Part shown: piece after piece, positions 1-5,660 of the stretch | How the letters are laid out: every line of letters starts with the position of its first letter | Numbering within the stretch: position 1 is the first letter of the stretch | DNA from: a virus | IMG/VR virus record: IMGVR_UViG_3300037294_000048 | Location: 1 to 20,064 of that record | Direction: 5' to 3' (one strand) | DNA: 20,064 nt | Notes under the pieces: model-generated | Databases searched by the model: none | What the model was told of the DNA's origin: nothing | The model's input: only the letters and a program-made list of their open reading frames with translations | Position numbers and translations under genes: made by a program

Positions 1-476
1 TACTTTTTGAGTTCGACGGCGTGCGCAGGGATCTTGCGCCGAGCCGAGAAGCGGGGGAAAAAGTTGCCCCCTGCGTTACAAACGGCCCTCCTTTCAGTCG
101 CACAGGCAACGAGCGAGTAGAGTGCGAAGCGATAGTACCGGTTGGCAACGTACAAGGCGGGGACGTGACGACCTTGTCTTCACGCGAGTACAAGGGCTTG
201 AGTTGTGGCAGGGACGGCATGACATCTGCTGCTGTCATACACGCAGTAGCACAAGGTAGGAATAATGAGGGAGAGAACGTTTTGGTGCAATCAATGCAAG
301 TCCGCAGATTAACACCTGTTGAGTGCGAACGCTTGCAAGGCTTTCCTGACACTTATACAGACATACAGCCCAACGGCAAGCAAACACCAGATGGACCGCG
401 ATATAAGGCACTGGGTAACAGCATGGCAGTTCCAGTTATGAAATGGATTGGACAACGGATAAAGGAATTAACATGA
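1..476 (+). CDS. C5-cytosine DNA methyltransferase, C-terminal part (5' end outside window)
   Basis: The reading frame is open from the window edge (first full codon at base 3), so this is the 3' part of a larger gene. The C-terminal third carries the two closing motifs of the m5C methyltransferase family: motif IX-like RRLTPVECERLQGFP and motif X-like GPRYKALGNSMAVPVMKWIG, which contribute to DNA and S-adenosylmethionine binding. The preceding ~90 residues would be the variable target-recognition segment. The catalytic PCQ motif and the N-terminal cofactor motifs must lie upstream and are not seen. In phages such enzymes modify the phage genome, usually against host restriction; no partner endonuclease is seen here. 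The stop overlaps the ATG of the next gene (ATGA), consistent with one operon. Confidence 0.93.
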   Translation, partial: LFEFDGVRRDLAPSREAGEKVAPCVTNGPPFSRTGNERVECEAIVPVGNVQGGDVTTLSSREYKGLSCGRDGMTSAAVIHAVAQGRNNEGENVLVQSMQVRRLTPVECERLQGFPDTYTDIQPNGKQTPDGPRYKALGNSMAVPVMKWIGQRIKELT

Positions 477-628
477 AAAAGAAACTACCAGACCCAAAGT
501 TAGTATCCCGTAAAGAGTACAAGTACGACAGAGCCATGCTAGAGGCGATTAAGCGCATGGAGAATCACCCCAAGCCAATCGCAATTTCAAGCAATGTAAA
601 ACAAGTCTTTTTAGGAGGCGACAGATGA
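473..628 (+). CDS. Small basic protein of unknown function
   Basis: A 51-residue protein starting at the ATG that overlaps the methyltransferase stop, with AAAGGA about 6 nt upstream. An upstream in-frame codon at 443 would lie inside the methyltransferase and is less likely. The protein is Lys/Arg-rich at its N-terminus (MKKKLPDPKLVSRKEYKYDR) and has one predicted helix (MLEAIKRMENH). No recognisable domain. It sits directly before, and overlaps by 4 nt, the ribbon-helix-helix gene, so the two are probably translationally coupled. A DNA-associated or accessory role would only be a guess. Confidence 0.65.
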   Translation: MKKKLPDPKLVSRKEYKYDRAMLEAIKRMENHPKPIAISSNVKQVFLGGDR

Positions 629-843
629 AAGACGTATTTGTAAACATCCGCATGACTGCTGACATGAAGGCTCAGATTGCCGCCTTAGCCGTGTCTGAGC
701 ATCGGTCACTGTCAGGACAAATAGCACTCATGCTACAGAGCAGGTTAGCCAGCGTACCAAATGATGTACGTACACGCCCCAAAGTGACGGTAAACACCGA
801 TTTACCTAAAAGCGTTTTTGAGGGAGATAGAGATGAGCATTAA
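625..843 (+). CDS. Arc-like ribbon-helix-helix DNA-binding protein
   Basis: A 72-residue protein preceded by a strong Shine-Dalgarno (AGGAGG at 613-618, 6 nt spacing). The first ~45 residues fit the Arc/MetJ ribbon-helix-helix fold: a beta strand with alternating hydrophobic residues (VFVNIRM), helix A (TADMKAQIAALAVSEHR), a turn, then helix B (SLSGQIALMLQSRL). In this family a dimer inserts the paired strands into the DNA major groove, and phage members are typically repressors of early genes. The last ~25 residues are polar and probably disordered. The gene lies inside the early operon, overlapping both neighbours, so autoregulation of early transcription is plausible. No operator could be identified in the window. 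Confidence 0.85.
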   Translation: MKDVFVNIRMTADMKAQIAALAVSEHRSLSGQIALMLQSRLASVPNDVRTRPKVTVNTDLPKSVFEGDRDEH

Positions 844-1075
844 AGCCATGAAGCAAGCCTTAAATGCGCTTAGGAATACCTGGGTTCCTGATGTGCAGGA
901 AGTTAAAGCCATAGACGCTTTAAGAGAAGCAATTAGGGAGTATGAAGTTGAGCGCGAATGGGTCGGGCTAACAGACGACGAGATAGCGTTTATCTACTGC
1001 GACCCTGATTCCTATGCTAGCTGCCACGTCTTTGCACGTGCTATCGAAGCCAAACTTAAGGAGAAAAACACATGA
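833..1075 (+). CDS. Conserved phage early protein, unknown function
   Basis: An 80-residue protein starting at the ATG after GGAGATAG, 11 nt inside the end of the RHH gene. An in-frame TTG at 818 is possible but lacks this ribosome site. It has an N-terminal helix (residues ~1-45) and a C-terminal segment, WVGLTDDEIAFIYCDP then FARAIEAKLKEKN. The combination of a 'GLTDDEI' box and an 'F.RAIEAKLKEKN' ending is common in small phage proteins of proteobacterial phages. Function is unknown. The stop overlaps the next ATG (ATGA), so it is part of the same coupled string. Confidence 0.8.
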   Translation: MSIKAMKQALNALRNTWVPDVQEVKAIDALREAIREYEVEREWVGLTDDEIAFIYCDPDSYASCHVFARAIEAKLKEKNT

Positions 1076-1281
1076 CTGAAGAAAACGAGTACGCCGAACT
1101 GGGGAAGCTCTATACCAAGAATCTGGCCGCTGCTATGCGCAAAACCTTGGACGATGCTTGCAACAAATTTCCTGCGTACAAGGAGATGACCCCACCCGAG
1201 CAGGAGTTCATTAAAGTGATGGTGGCGGCAAATCTAGGCGGGCACTACGGTGGCTTTAACAACAAGGAGAAGAACAAATGA
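1072..1281 (+). CDS. Small hypothetical protein
   Basis: A 69-residue, largely helical and charged protein, with no signal peptide or membrane segment. It starts at an ATG overlapping the previous stop (ATGA) after AAGGAGAAAAACAC, and its own stop overlaps the next ATG in the same way. The C-terminus contains a Gly-rich patch (LGGHYGGFNNKEKNK). No family recognised. It is supported as a gene by its ribosome-binding site, the end-to-end packing and the lack of a competing frame. Confidence 0.72.
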   Translation: MTEENEYAELGKLYTKNLAAAMRKTLDDACNKFPAYKEMTPPEQEFIKVMVAANLGGHYGGFNNKEKNK

Positions 1282-1583
1282 CAAGCGATGAAATAATTAA
1301 ATTGGTTCAAGACAACGGACTGACCTTGCATGGGGACATTGAACACTTTGCCGCCCTTGTCAGGGACGATGTCTTCAACAAGCACACTCATTTGTGGCTC
1401 ACGCGCATCAAAGGGGCAGTGTTGGCAGAGCGTGAGGCATGTGCAAAGGTGTGTGATGACATTGACGCCGAATACGGCGGCGAGGATGTGCTGGCGACTT
1501 GGTGTGCAAAAGCCATCCGTGCAAGGGATGCACAAGAAGTTAAATTTCGTGAAATGTTTTGCGATACTTCGGAAATTAAATAA
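1278..1583 (+). CDS. Conserved phage hypothetical protein
   Basis: A 101-residue protein with AAGGAG upstream and an ATGA overlap with the preceding gene. It begins with a short helix-forming segment (SDEIIKLVQDNGL) and has a central segment AVLAEREACAKVCDDIDAEYG followed by TWCAKAIRARD. The 'EREACAKVCD...CA.AIRAR' pattern recurs in small early proteins of many phages, but no biochemical role is established. Two cysteines in this segment and one later could be structural. Antisense and +2 frames over the same bases are also open but lack ribosome sites and the packing pattern. Confidence 0.75.
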   Translation: MTSDEIIKLVQDNGLTLHGDIEHFAALVRDDVFNKHTHLWLTRIKGAVLAEREACAKVCDDIDAEYGGEDVLATWCAKAIRARDAQEVKFREMFCDTSEIK

Positions 1584-1672
1584 TGAAAAACCCACAAGCA
1601 GAAAGCCACGAGGCTGGTGAAAAGCTATCACTAATTCAAATTAAGTTATATACCGAGGTGTTAAATGGATAA
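1583..1672 (+). CDS. Possible 29-residue microprotein
   Basis: A 29-codon reading frame that fills the gap between two better-supported genes. Its ATG overlaps the upstream stop (TAATG) and its stop overlaps the downstream start at 1665 by 8 nt. No clear Shine-Dalgarno precedes it, so translation would rely on coupling. The product is polar then mildly hydrophobic (LSLIQIKLYTEVLN). No family recognised. The alternative is that the 81 bases are simply a leader for the gene at 1665, which has its own ribosome site (GAGGTG) inside this ORF. Confidence 0.35.
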   Translation: MKNPQAESHEAGEKLSLIQIKLYTEVLNG

Positions 1673-1913
1673 AACTTGTTCAAACTGCAAGCATTGGTGT
1701 TACGCCGGAGGTGAAGAAGGCCGCTGTAGACGATACCCGCCCGTAATACTTCATAATTTAATCAATAAAGGATGTATGTTTGAATCAGAATTGCTTCATA
1801 TGTGTACTCAGCCAGTTTCAGTAGATACAGATATGTGTGGCGAATGGTGTTATGACTTTGATGGCGATAACGGTTATCCGTTTGACTCAAGTCCGTTTGA
1901 CCGAACAATGTAA
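1665..1913 (+). CDS. Cys-rich, probably metal-binding small protein
   Basis: An 82-residue protein, ATG preceded by GAGGTGTTAA. It has eight cysteines, at residues 5, 8, 12, 21, 37, 47, 58 and 62. The arrangement CSNCKHW...GRCRRYPP near the N-terminus and CGEWC near residue 60 matches a widespread small-protein pattern (CxxCxxW...C...PP...CGEW) that resembles zinc-ribbon or high-potential iron-sulphur-type small subunits. No function can be assigned from the sequence. An acidic Asp/Phe-rich tail (DFDGDNGYPFDSSPFD) follows. It lies in the early operon between unknown genes and a nuclease-like gene. Confidence 0.75.
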   Translation: MDKTCSNCKHWCYAGGEEGRCRRYPPVILHNLINKGCMFESELLHMCTQPVSVDTDMCGEWCYDFDGDNGYPFDSSPFDRTM

Positions 1914-1924
1914 GGTACATACAG

Positions 1925-2233
1925 ATGACGCTTACTCTTAGAACCACCAAGCACCTCCGAGAACAGGGCTATATGGTCGCCACTGTTGAGACGTACAACT
2001 ATTTTACAAAACGCAAGCACGACTTGTTTGGTTGCATTGATCTTTTGGCTATCGGCAACGGTGAGACCTTAGCTATCCAAGTTACCAGTAAGTCAAATAT
2101 GTCTGCCAGGATACACAAGATTGAGGACAGCGAGGCATTGCCTGAGATGTTGCGATCTAACTGGCGTGTGCTTGTACATGGCTGGTTTCGAAAACCAAAT
2201 GGTCGTTATGATTTAAAGGAGTTTGAATTTTGA
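1925..2233 (+). CDS. PD-(D/E)XK nuclease-like protein
   Basis: A 102-residue protein. An N-terminal helix (LRTTKHLREQGY) is followed by the strand-turn-strand core of a minimal restriction-endonuclease fold: E22, then KHDLFGCIDLLAI with D39, then TLAIQVTSKSN with Q52-V-T54 and K56. The spacing fits the active site of PD-(D/E)XK enzymes of the Holliday-junction-resolvase/VRR-like type, though Gln replaces the usual Glu before the Lys site. Small proteins of this kind are common in phages. A role in DNA processing or recombination is likely but unproven. Because E becomes Q, catalysis may be altered. It is separated from the upstream gene by 11 nt. Its stop codon overlaps the -35 box of a candidate promoter. 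Confidence 0.8.
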   Translation: MTLTLRTTKHLREQGYMVATVETYNYFTKRKHDLFGCIDLLAIGNGETLAIQVTSKSNMSARIHKIEDSEALPEMLRSNWRVLVHGWFRKPNGRYDLKEFEF

Positions 2234-2256
2234 CAATTAGGGAAAACACCTATACA
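2230..2256 (+). promoter_or_regulatory. Candidate sigma-70 promoter in the largest early-region gap
   Basis: A perfect TTGACA (2230-2235) is followed after 15 nt by TATACA (2251-2256). A 17-nt-spaced but poorer -10 (TACACA, 2253-2258) is also present. It lies at the start of the only sizeable gap (2234-2306) in the early block, directly upstream of the membrane peptide, ERF and exonuclease genes. The 15-nt spacer is shorter than ideal. The rest of the gap is A-rich and holds the AAGGAG of the gene at 2307. Confidence 0.35.
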
Positions 2257-2306
2257 CAAAAGCAACACAAACGGACACAATGTAGTTTCTAACTAAGGAG
2301 AAACAA

Positions 2307-2393
2307 ATGTACGACAACACAATATACGCCATCGGCGCAGCGGTAACAGTAGCCTTCGTAACCTTCGTGGCCATGGGATGGATCGTATTATGA
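2307..2393 (+). CDS. 28-residue single-pass membrane peptide
   Basis: A 28-residue ORF with one of the best ribosome sites of the region (AAGGAG at 2295-2300, 6 nt before ATG). After a short polar N-terminus (MYDNTIY) the rest is one hydrophobic segment (AIGAAVTVAFVTFVAMGW), long enough to cross the inner membrane once. Its TGA overlaps the next ATG, so it is the first cistron of the recombination block. No family can be named. Phages often encode such tiny membrane peptides, for example for membrane perturbation or superinfection exclusion, but nothing here shows which applies. Confidence 0.6.
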   Translation: MYDNTIYAIGAAVTVAFVTFVAMGWIVL

Positions 2394-2623
2394 ATATTGA
2401 ACACATCTGCCAAACAATGTCGGCCTTAGCAGGTTCTGATAGCTTCCCACAGGATGACCGAGAGTGGTGGGTTGCTTACTTTTGCGACCCAGTGCTAGTA
2501 GAACGCCTAATCGTGCATATCGCTCAGTCTTATCTCTCTACAGACGAAGATATGTGCAAATTACTAGACATGGTCGAAGGCCATATACAGCGTGTTAAGG
2601 AGCGTGAAAATGAGTGTGTATAA
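2390..2623 (+). CDS. Small acidic hypothetical protein
   Basis: A 77-residue protein starting at the ATG that overlaps the stop of the membrane peptide. An in-frame ATG at 2378 would lie inside that gene and is less likely. The sequence is acidic and helical, with aromatic and Cys residues (DDREWWVAYFCDP, LIVHIAQSYL). It is translated in an overlapping arrangement with the ERF gene, whose start lies 14 nt before this stop. No domain recognised. Its place directly before the annealing protein suggests, but does not prove, a role in DNA metabolism. Confidence 0.7.
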   Translation: MNIEHICQTMSALAGSDSFPQDDREWWVAYFCDPVLVERLIVHIAQSYLSTDEDMCKLLDMVEGHIQRVKERENECV

Positions 2624-3161
2624 GAAACTAGAGGCTATCCAAAAGTCCCTGAAAGCACCCAAAAGTCAGATGAACAAGTTTGGTGGCTACCGTTATCGTT
2701 CTTGCGAGGATATTCTGGAAGCCGTTAAACCTCTGCTAGACGGTGCGGTAGTTACACTAAGCGATACTATCCGAGAAGTTGGTGGCCGTGTTTATGTGGA
2801 GGCTGAGGCTACTTTTGTTGACGGTGAAAACAGTGTCACTGTTACCGCATACGCTCGTGAAGCAGAAACCAAAAAAGGTATGGATGAATCGCAGATCACT
2901 GGTGCGGCTAGTAGCTATGCAAGAAAGTATGCGCTGAACGGTTTGTTCTTGATCGACGACACCAAGGATGCTGATGCGACCAACGTAGGAGAGCCACAGG
3001 ACGTTTCTGTGGCGATTAAGGGTGTTATGTCGGCCGAGTCGCTAGATGCGCTTAAAGCCCAGTTTACAGCCGCCTACGCTATGTTTAAAAGTGATAAAGA
3101 CGCATTAGCCAAGATTAATGCGGCTAAAGACGCTCGGAAGAAGGAGTTGACCGATGTTTGA
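2610..3161 (+). CDS. erf: ERF-family single-strand annealing protein
   Basis: A 183-residue protein. The ATG at 2610 is preceded by AAGGAG (2597-2602) and begins MSVYKKLEAIQKSL. Family hallmarks include FGGYRYRSCEDILEAVKPLL near residue 30 and the Gly/Ala-rich GAASSYARKYALNGLFLIDD with following DTKDAD near residue 100. These define the ERF superfamily of phage annealing proteins (P22 Erf type), which bind ssDNA and pair complementary strands during recombination and genome circularisation. The C-terminal ~55 residues are helical and charged. It overlaps the start of the exonuclease gene by 8 nt. The pair forms a classic two-component recombination system. Confidence 0.93.
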   Translation: MSVYKKLEAIQKSLKAPKSQMNKFGGYRYRSCEDILEAVKPLLDGAVVTLSDTIREVGGRVYVEAEATFVDGENSVTVTAYAREAETKKGMDESQITGAASSYARKYALNGLFLIDDTKDADATNVGEPQDVSVAIKGVMSAESLDALKAQFTAAYAMFKSDKDALAKINAAKDARKKELTDV

Positions 3162-3771
3162 GCAAGGATCGGATGAATGGTTTGCCGCCAGAGCAGGGAA
3201 GGTGACAGCTTCCCGTGTTGCTGATGTTCTATCTAAAGGCAAGGACGGGGAGTCAGCTAGCCGCAAGAACTACAAAGCAGATTTAGTAGTAGAACGCCTG
3301 ACCAAACAAAAGACAGCAGGGTTTAGTAACGCAGCTATGCAATGGGGTGTAGACACAGAACCTCAAGCCAGAGCCGTATACGAGGTTAGGACGGGTGATT
3401 TTGTTGAGCAGATAGCGTTTGTAGACCACCCTGCCATTGTTAATTTTGGGTGTAGTCCAGACGGTTTGGTAGGTGAAGTTGGGTTGATAGAAATAAAGTG
3501 TCCCAACACGGCTACTCATTTAGAGTACTTGGAAGCAGACGCACCGCCCAAGAAGTACTTTATCCAGATGCAAGCACAGATGGCTGTGACTGGGCGCAAG
3601 TGGTGCGATTTTGTATCGTTTGACCCTAGACTACCGGATGGTCTTGAATTGTTAATTGTTAGGGTAAACCGCGATGACAAGTACATCGAGATAATGGAAA
3701 CTGAGGTTAGTAAGTTTTTGCAAGAAATAGACAATAAAGTCGAATCGTTAACGAAAAGGAATGACAAATGA
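3154..3771 (+). CDS. YqaJ/lambda-exonuclease-type 5'-3' exonuclease
   Basis: A 205-residue protein with AAGGAG 7 nt before the ATG. It starts with the family signature QGSDEWFAARAGKVTASR (residues 4-21). The metal-binding active site of the PD-(D/E)XK exonucleases is intact: D103 in CSPDGL, and E113 and K115 in LIEIKCP, the same 10- and 2-residue spacing as in lambda Exo. It is followed by KYFIQMQAQMAVTG, a conserved helix. Such enzymes resect one strand of double-stranded DNA and hand the ssDNA to an annealing protein, here the adjacent ERF. Length is typical (~200-230 aa). The stop overlaps the next ATG (ATGA), consistent with a coupled recombination operon. Confidence 0.94.
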   Translation: MFEQGSDEWFAARAGKVTASRVADVLSKGKDGESASRKNYKADLVVERLTKQKTAGFSNAAMQWGVDTEPQARAVYEVRTGDFVEQIAFVDHPAIVNFGCSPDGLVGEVGLIEIKCPNTATHLEYLEADAPPKKYFIQMQAQMAVTGRKWCDFVSFDPRLPDGLELLIVRVNRDDKYIEIMETEVSKFLQEIDNKVESLTKRNDK

Positions 3772-4010
3772 GCGTTAAGTACGAAGTGATCGCAAGCACC
3801 GGAACCTACACAAACAAGCAGGGTGAGGAAAAGAAACGGTGGCTAAAGTGTGGGGTTGTGATGGAGACCAAGAACGGTGGGTTGGCAATGAAGCTAGAAG
3901 CTGTGCCAGTTGGTTCAGACGGTTGGTTTACGCTGACAGAGCCAAAAGAGTACGAGCCTAAATCATCGCCTAGAAATGTGGCTGATATAGATTCTGACGT
4001 GCCTTTCTGA
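3768..4010 (+). CDS. Small ssDNA-binding-like protein with SSB-type acidic tail
   Basis: An 80-residue protein. The first ~60 residues look like short beta strands (KYEVIASTGTYTNKQGEEKK, WLKCGVVMETKNGG, AMKLEAVPVG). The chain ends DIDSDVPF, which resembles the acidic C-terminal tip (DDDIPF) by which bacterial SSBs recruit partner proteins. In many phages a protein of this size and ending follows the exonuclease/annealing genes and is annotated as an SSB-like or accessory protein. An OB fold is likely but cannot be proven from the sequence alone. It is flanked by 4-nt (upstream) and 1-nt (TGATG, downstream) overlaps, so it is tightly coupled to the recombination genes. Confidence 0.72.
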   Translation: MSVKYEVIASTGTYTNKQGEEKKRWLKCGVVMETKNGGLAMKLEAVPVGSDGWFTLTEPKEYEPKSSPRNVADIDSDVPF

Positions 4011-4384
4011 TGCCAGCGAACGAAAAACAGGTTGGTGGCAACCACTACCAATCGGCTATCCAGACGTGGGACTACATACTGTCCCATGATCTGGGGTTCC
4101 TGGAGGGCAATGTTATTAAGTACATTACCCGCCACAGCAAGAAAAACGGGATGCAGGACTTAGAAAAAGCACTGCATTATCTCAACAAACTTATAGAAGT
4201 GGAAAATGATCGACTACAGCACCCACACGATAGAACTGAACAGATTGCTAAAGATGTTCCAGAAGCAATGCCTCAAGAACGACCCAGCGGCCTTAGAAAC
4301 GTGCTTGAAAATTCAGGCAGAAGCCAAGTTGCTCACGAATTCAGTACGGGCTACCGACCAACCTGCCTTAGCGACGTGATCTGA
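4010..4384 (+). CDS. DUF3310 (SaV-like) protein with unusual C-terminal tail
   Basis: A 124-residue protein. Residues ~5-65 match DUF3310 of phage proteins: KQVGGNHYQ, then WDYILSHDLGFLEGNVIKYITRH and MQDLEKALHYLNKLIE. T7 gp1.7, a nucleotide kinase, belongs to this group, but most members are uncharacterised. Start and previous stop overlap (TGATG). The domain normally ends near the LNKLIEVE segment. Here a further ~55 Pro/Arg-rich, low-complexity-looking residues follow, and these bases also encode a compact helical ORF in another frame (4206-4379). The tail may therefore be the by-product of an overlapping gene. The stop overlaps the next ATG by 1 nt. Confidence 0.88.
   Translation: MPANEKQVGGNHYQSAIQTWDYILSHDLGFLEGNVIKYITRHSKKNGMQDLEKALHYLNKLIEVENDRLQHPHDRTEQIAKDVPEAMPQERPSGLRNVLENSGRSQVAHEFSTGYRPTCLSDVI
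4206..4379 (+). CDS. Embedded 57-residue ORF overlapping the DUF3310 tail
   Basis: A 57-codon frame lying wholly inside the 3' part of the DUF3310 gene, shifted by one base. Its product is a coherent amphipathic helical protein (HTIELNRLLKMFQKQCLKND, then ALETCLKIQAEAKLL). This resembles small helical proteins that follow DUF3310 genes in other phages more than random overlap sequence does. Ribosome site: AGAAGTGG about 5-9 nt upstream, weak to moderate. Codon third positions are G/C-rich, unlike the neighbouring frame. It ends 5 nt before the next gene. Both frames could be translated, or only one; the sequence alone does not settle it. Confidence 0.5.
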   Translation: MIDYSTHTIELNRLLKMFQKQCLKNDPAALETCLKIQAEAKLLTNSVRATDQPALAT

Positions 4385-4734
4385 TGCACGACCACATAGA
4401 CGGACACATTAAGTTAATCAACGCGATTGTTGCGCTTGCAGTGCTAGACACGACCCGACAATGCAAGCACAAGCTAGACACGACCCGACAATGCAAGCAC
4501 AAGCTAGACACCGAGGCACAAACAGCGTTTAGGTTTTTGTTTAGCGACGATGTGGATGTTTACCTTGAATTGATTGACATAAACCCTGACCACTTTAAGC
4601 GCAAACTAAAGGAATCTATGTATAACAACAGTACAGCCTTTACAGACACCCAGAAACGAGCGTTCAAAATGAACTTTGTAAAATGGGAAAATTACAGCAA
4701 AGTTGCCCGCCTTAGCCTTGCTACCACAGAGTAA
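4384..4734 (+). CDS. Conserved phage hypothetical protein with internal 10-residue duplication
   Basis: A 116-residue helical protein. The core reads TAFRFLFSDDVDVYLELIDINPDHFKRKLKESM, followed by FTDTQKRAFKMNFVKW. The 'F.FLFSDD...YL.LIDI.P..F...L' pattern is typical of a small uncharacterised family in marine and freshwater phages. Near residue 21 the ten residues LDTTRQCKHK occur twice in tandem, encoded by two identical 30-bp copies. Without one copy the protein would join smoothly (LDTTRQCKHKLDTEAQ), so the second copy looks like a recent insertion that keeps the frame. Function unknown. Confidence 0.8.
   Translation: MHDHIDGHIKLINAIVALAVLDTTRQCKHKLDTTRQCKHKLDTEAQTAFRFLFSDDVDVYLELIDINPDHFKRKLKESMYNNSTAFTDTQKRAFKMNFVKWENYSKVARLSLATTE
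4444..4511 (+). repeat. Perfect 30-bp tandem duplication plus 8-bp partial third copy
   Basis: The unit starts CTAGACACGACCCGAC and ends AAGCACAAG. Copies occupy 4444-4473 and 4474-4503 with no differences. The next 8 bases (4504-4511, CTAGACAC) match the unit's beginning, the geometry expected from slippage between short direct repeats. It adds ten in-frame residues to the host protein. Confidence 0.97.
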
Positions 4735-4739
4735 CGATA

Positions 4740-5093
4740 ATGCAACGTACAATACTTCGCCTCACCGCAGACAGGTCTCGTGTCATCGAAATGATATCAC
4801 AAGCGCCAGATGGCTACGTGGTGGAGATCAGGCAGACATCTCGGACGCTTGAGCAAAATGCGCTTTACTGGACGACTGTGCATGAGATAGCGGAATCTAT
4901 GCGTATAGATGGCAAAGCGTTTACACCACAAGTGTGGCACGTTTACTTTAAGCAGCGGTTCCTGCCAGGCAAGATTATTGAGCTACCAAACGGGCAACTG
5001 ATGGAGTCAGACCCTAGCACCACCGATCTTACAAAAGAAGAATTTACAGACTTTATCAACAGTGTGTTACTTTTCAAGGACGAAAACCAATGA
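4740..5093 (+). CDS. ninB: NinB-like recombination protein
   Basis: A 117-residue protein. The diagnostic stretch is SRTLEQNALYWTTVHEIAESM (residues ~34-54), followed by PQVWHVYFKQRFLPG and, near the C-terminus, TTDLTKEEFTDFINSVLLF. These are the landmarks of the NinB/Orf family of lambdoid phages, which bind ssDNA and SSB and can replace RecFOR functions in the Red pathway. Length is a little below lambda NinB (~146 aa). It lies downstream of the ERF/exonuclease pair, which fits a recombination role. The ribosome site is weak (GAGTAACGATA). The stop overlaps the next start (CAATGA). Confidence 0.88.
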   Translation: MQRTILRLTADRSRVIEMISQAPDGYVVEIRQTSRTLEQNALYWTTVHEIAESMRIDGKAFTPQVWHVYFKQRFLPGKIIELPNGQLMESDPSTTDLTKEEFTDFINSVLLFKDENQ

Positions 5094-5236
5094 GAACAAT
5101 CTTAGCCCTAGTGTTGACTATGTCGTTTACGGCAGCACACGCCGCCTGCACCACCCAGATATTTATGGTTGGTGGTAAGACAACCATCTGCAATACCTGC
5201 TGTAATGGCACATCTTGCACAACGATCTGCAACTAA
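5090..5236 (+). CDS. Secreted Cys-rich 48-residue micropeptide
   Basis: A 48-residue ORF starting at the ATG overlapping the ninB stop, after CAAGGACGAAAACCA. It has a textbook Sec signal peptide: MR, a hydrophobic core (TILALVLTMSF), then a signal-peptidase I site AHA (residues 16-18). The mature part would be ~30 residues with six cysteines (20, 34, 37, 38, 43, 47), including a CNTCC motif, consistent with up to three disulphides formed in the periplasm. There is no proper lipobox (the -3 residue is His), so it is probably not a lipoprotein. Function unknown. An exported disulphide-rich peptide made from the early operon suggests action on the host envelope. Confidence 0.65.
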   Translation: MRTILALVLTMSFTAAHAACTTQIFMVGGKTTICNTCCNGTSCTTICN

Positions 5237-5237
5237 T

Positions 5238-5660
5238 ATGGATACCAGACAGTTAATCCTAAAGTATATTGAACATGAGGGTGCTTGTCATGTACGAGAT
5301 ATTGCACAAGAGTTTTCGGTGGACAAGTCTCGCATCACCTACCACCTCAAGATACTAAAATACGAAGGCAGGATACACATATCCACATGGAAGCCAGACA
5401 GCGGAGGTACACCACGAGCTTTATGGTCGCTAGGCAATGAGCCTGATGCCCCAAGACCTAACGCCAAGCCAACGCGACACAAACGTGGCAAAGTTTCAAC
5501 TATCATCAAAATTCAACCGGACATAGCGTCATCATGGCTACAACAACAACCCTACCAGGTGGTCAGGAGGTACATACGGATTCAGAGGAGTGGAGGGCTT
5601 GGTGTGAGGCAAAACACGTCTGCAAGCTACCGGACAGAGACAGCAGACAGCGGTACATAA
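5238..5660 (+). CDS. Winged-helix (ArsR/MarR-like) DNA-binding protein
   Basis: A 140-residue protein from the ATG at 5238. In-frame starts at 5169 and 5205 would run back through the micropeptide gene. Residues 1-65 form a winged helix-turn-helix: MDTRQLILKYIEHEGACHV, recognition region VRDIAQEFSVDKSRITYHLKIL, then a wing, YEGRIHI...GGTPRALW. A basic linker follows (NAKPTRHKRGK). The last ~45 residues overlap the gene at 5534 in another frame and look low in structure. In phages such proteins are usually regulators or replication accessories. No strong ribosome site is seen, so expression may depend on coupling to the gene ending at 5236. Confidence 0.75.
   Translation: MDTRQLILKYIEHEGACHVRDIAQEFSVDKSRITYHLKILKYEGRIHISTWKPDSGGTPRALWSLGNEPDAPRPNAKPTRHKRGKVSTIIKIQPDIASSWLQQQPYQVVRRYIRIQRSGGLGVRQNTSASYRTETADSGT

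Noticed and set aside
1245-1631. 128-residue - strand frame
   Set aside because: It is antisense to the coupled early genes at 1278-1583 and lacks a ribosome site; it appears to be a chance open frame.
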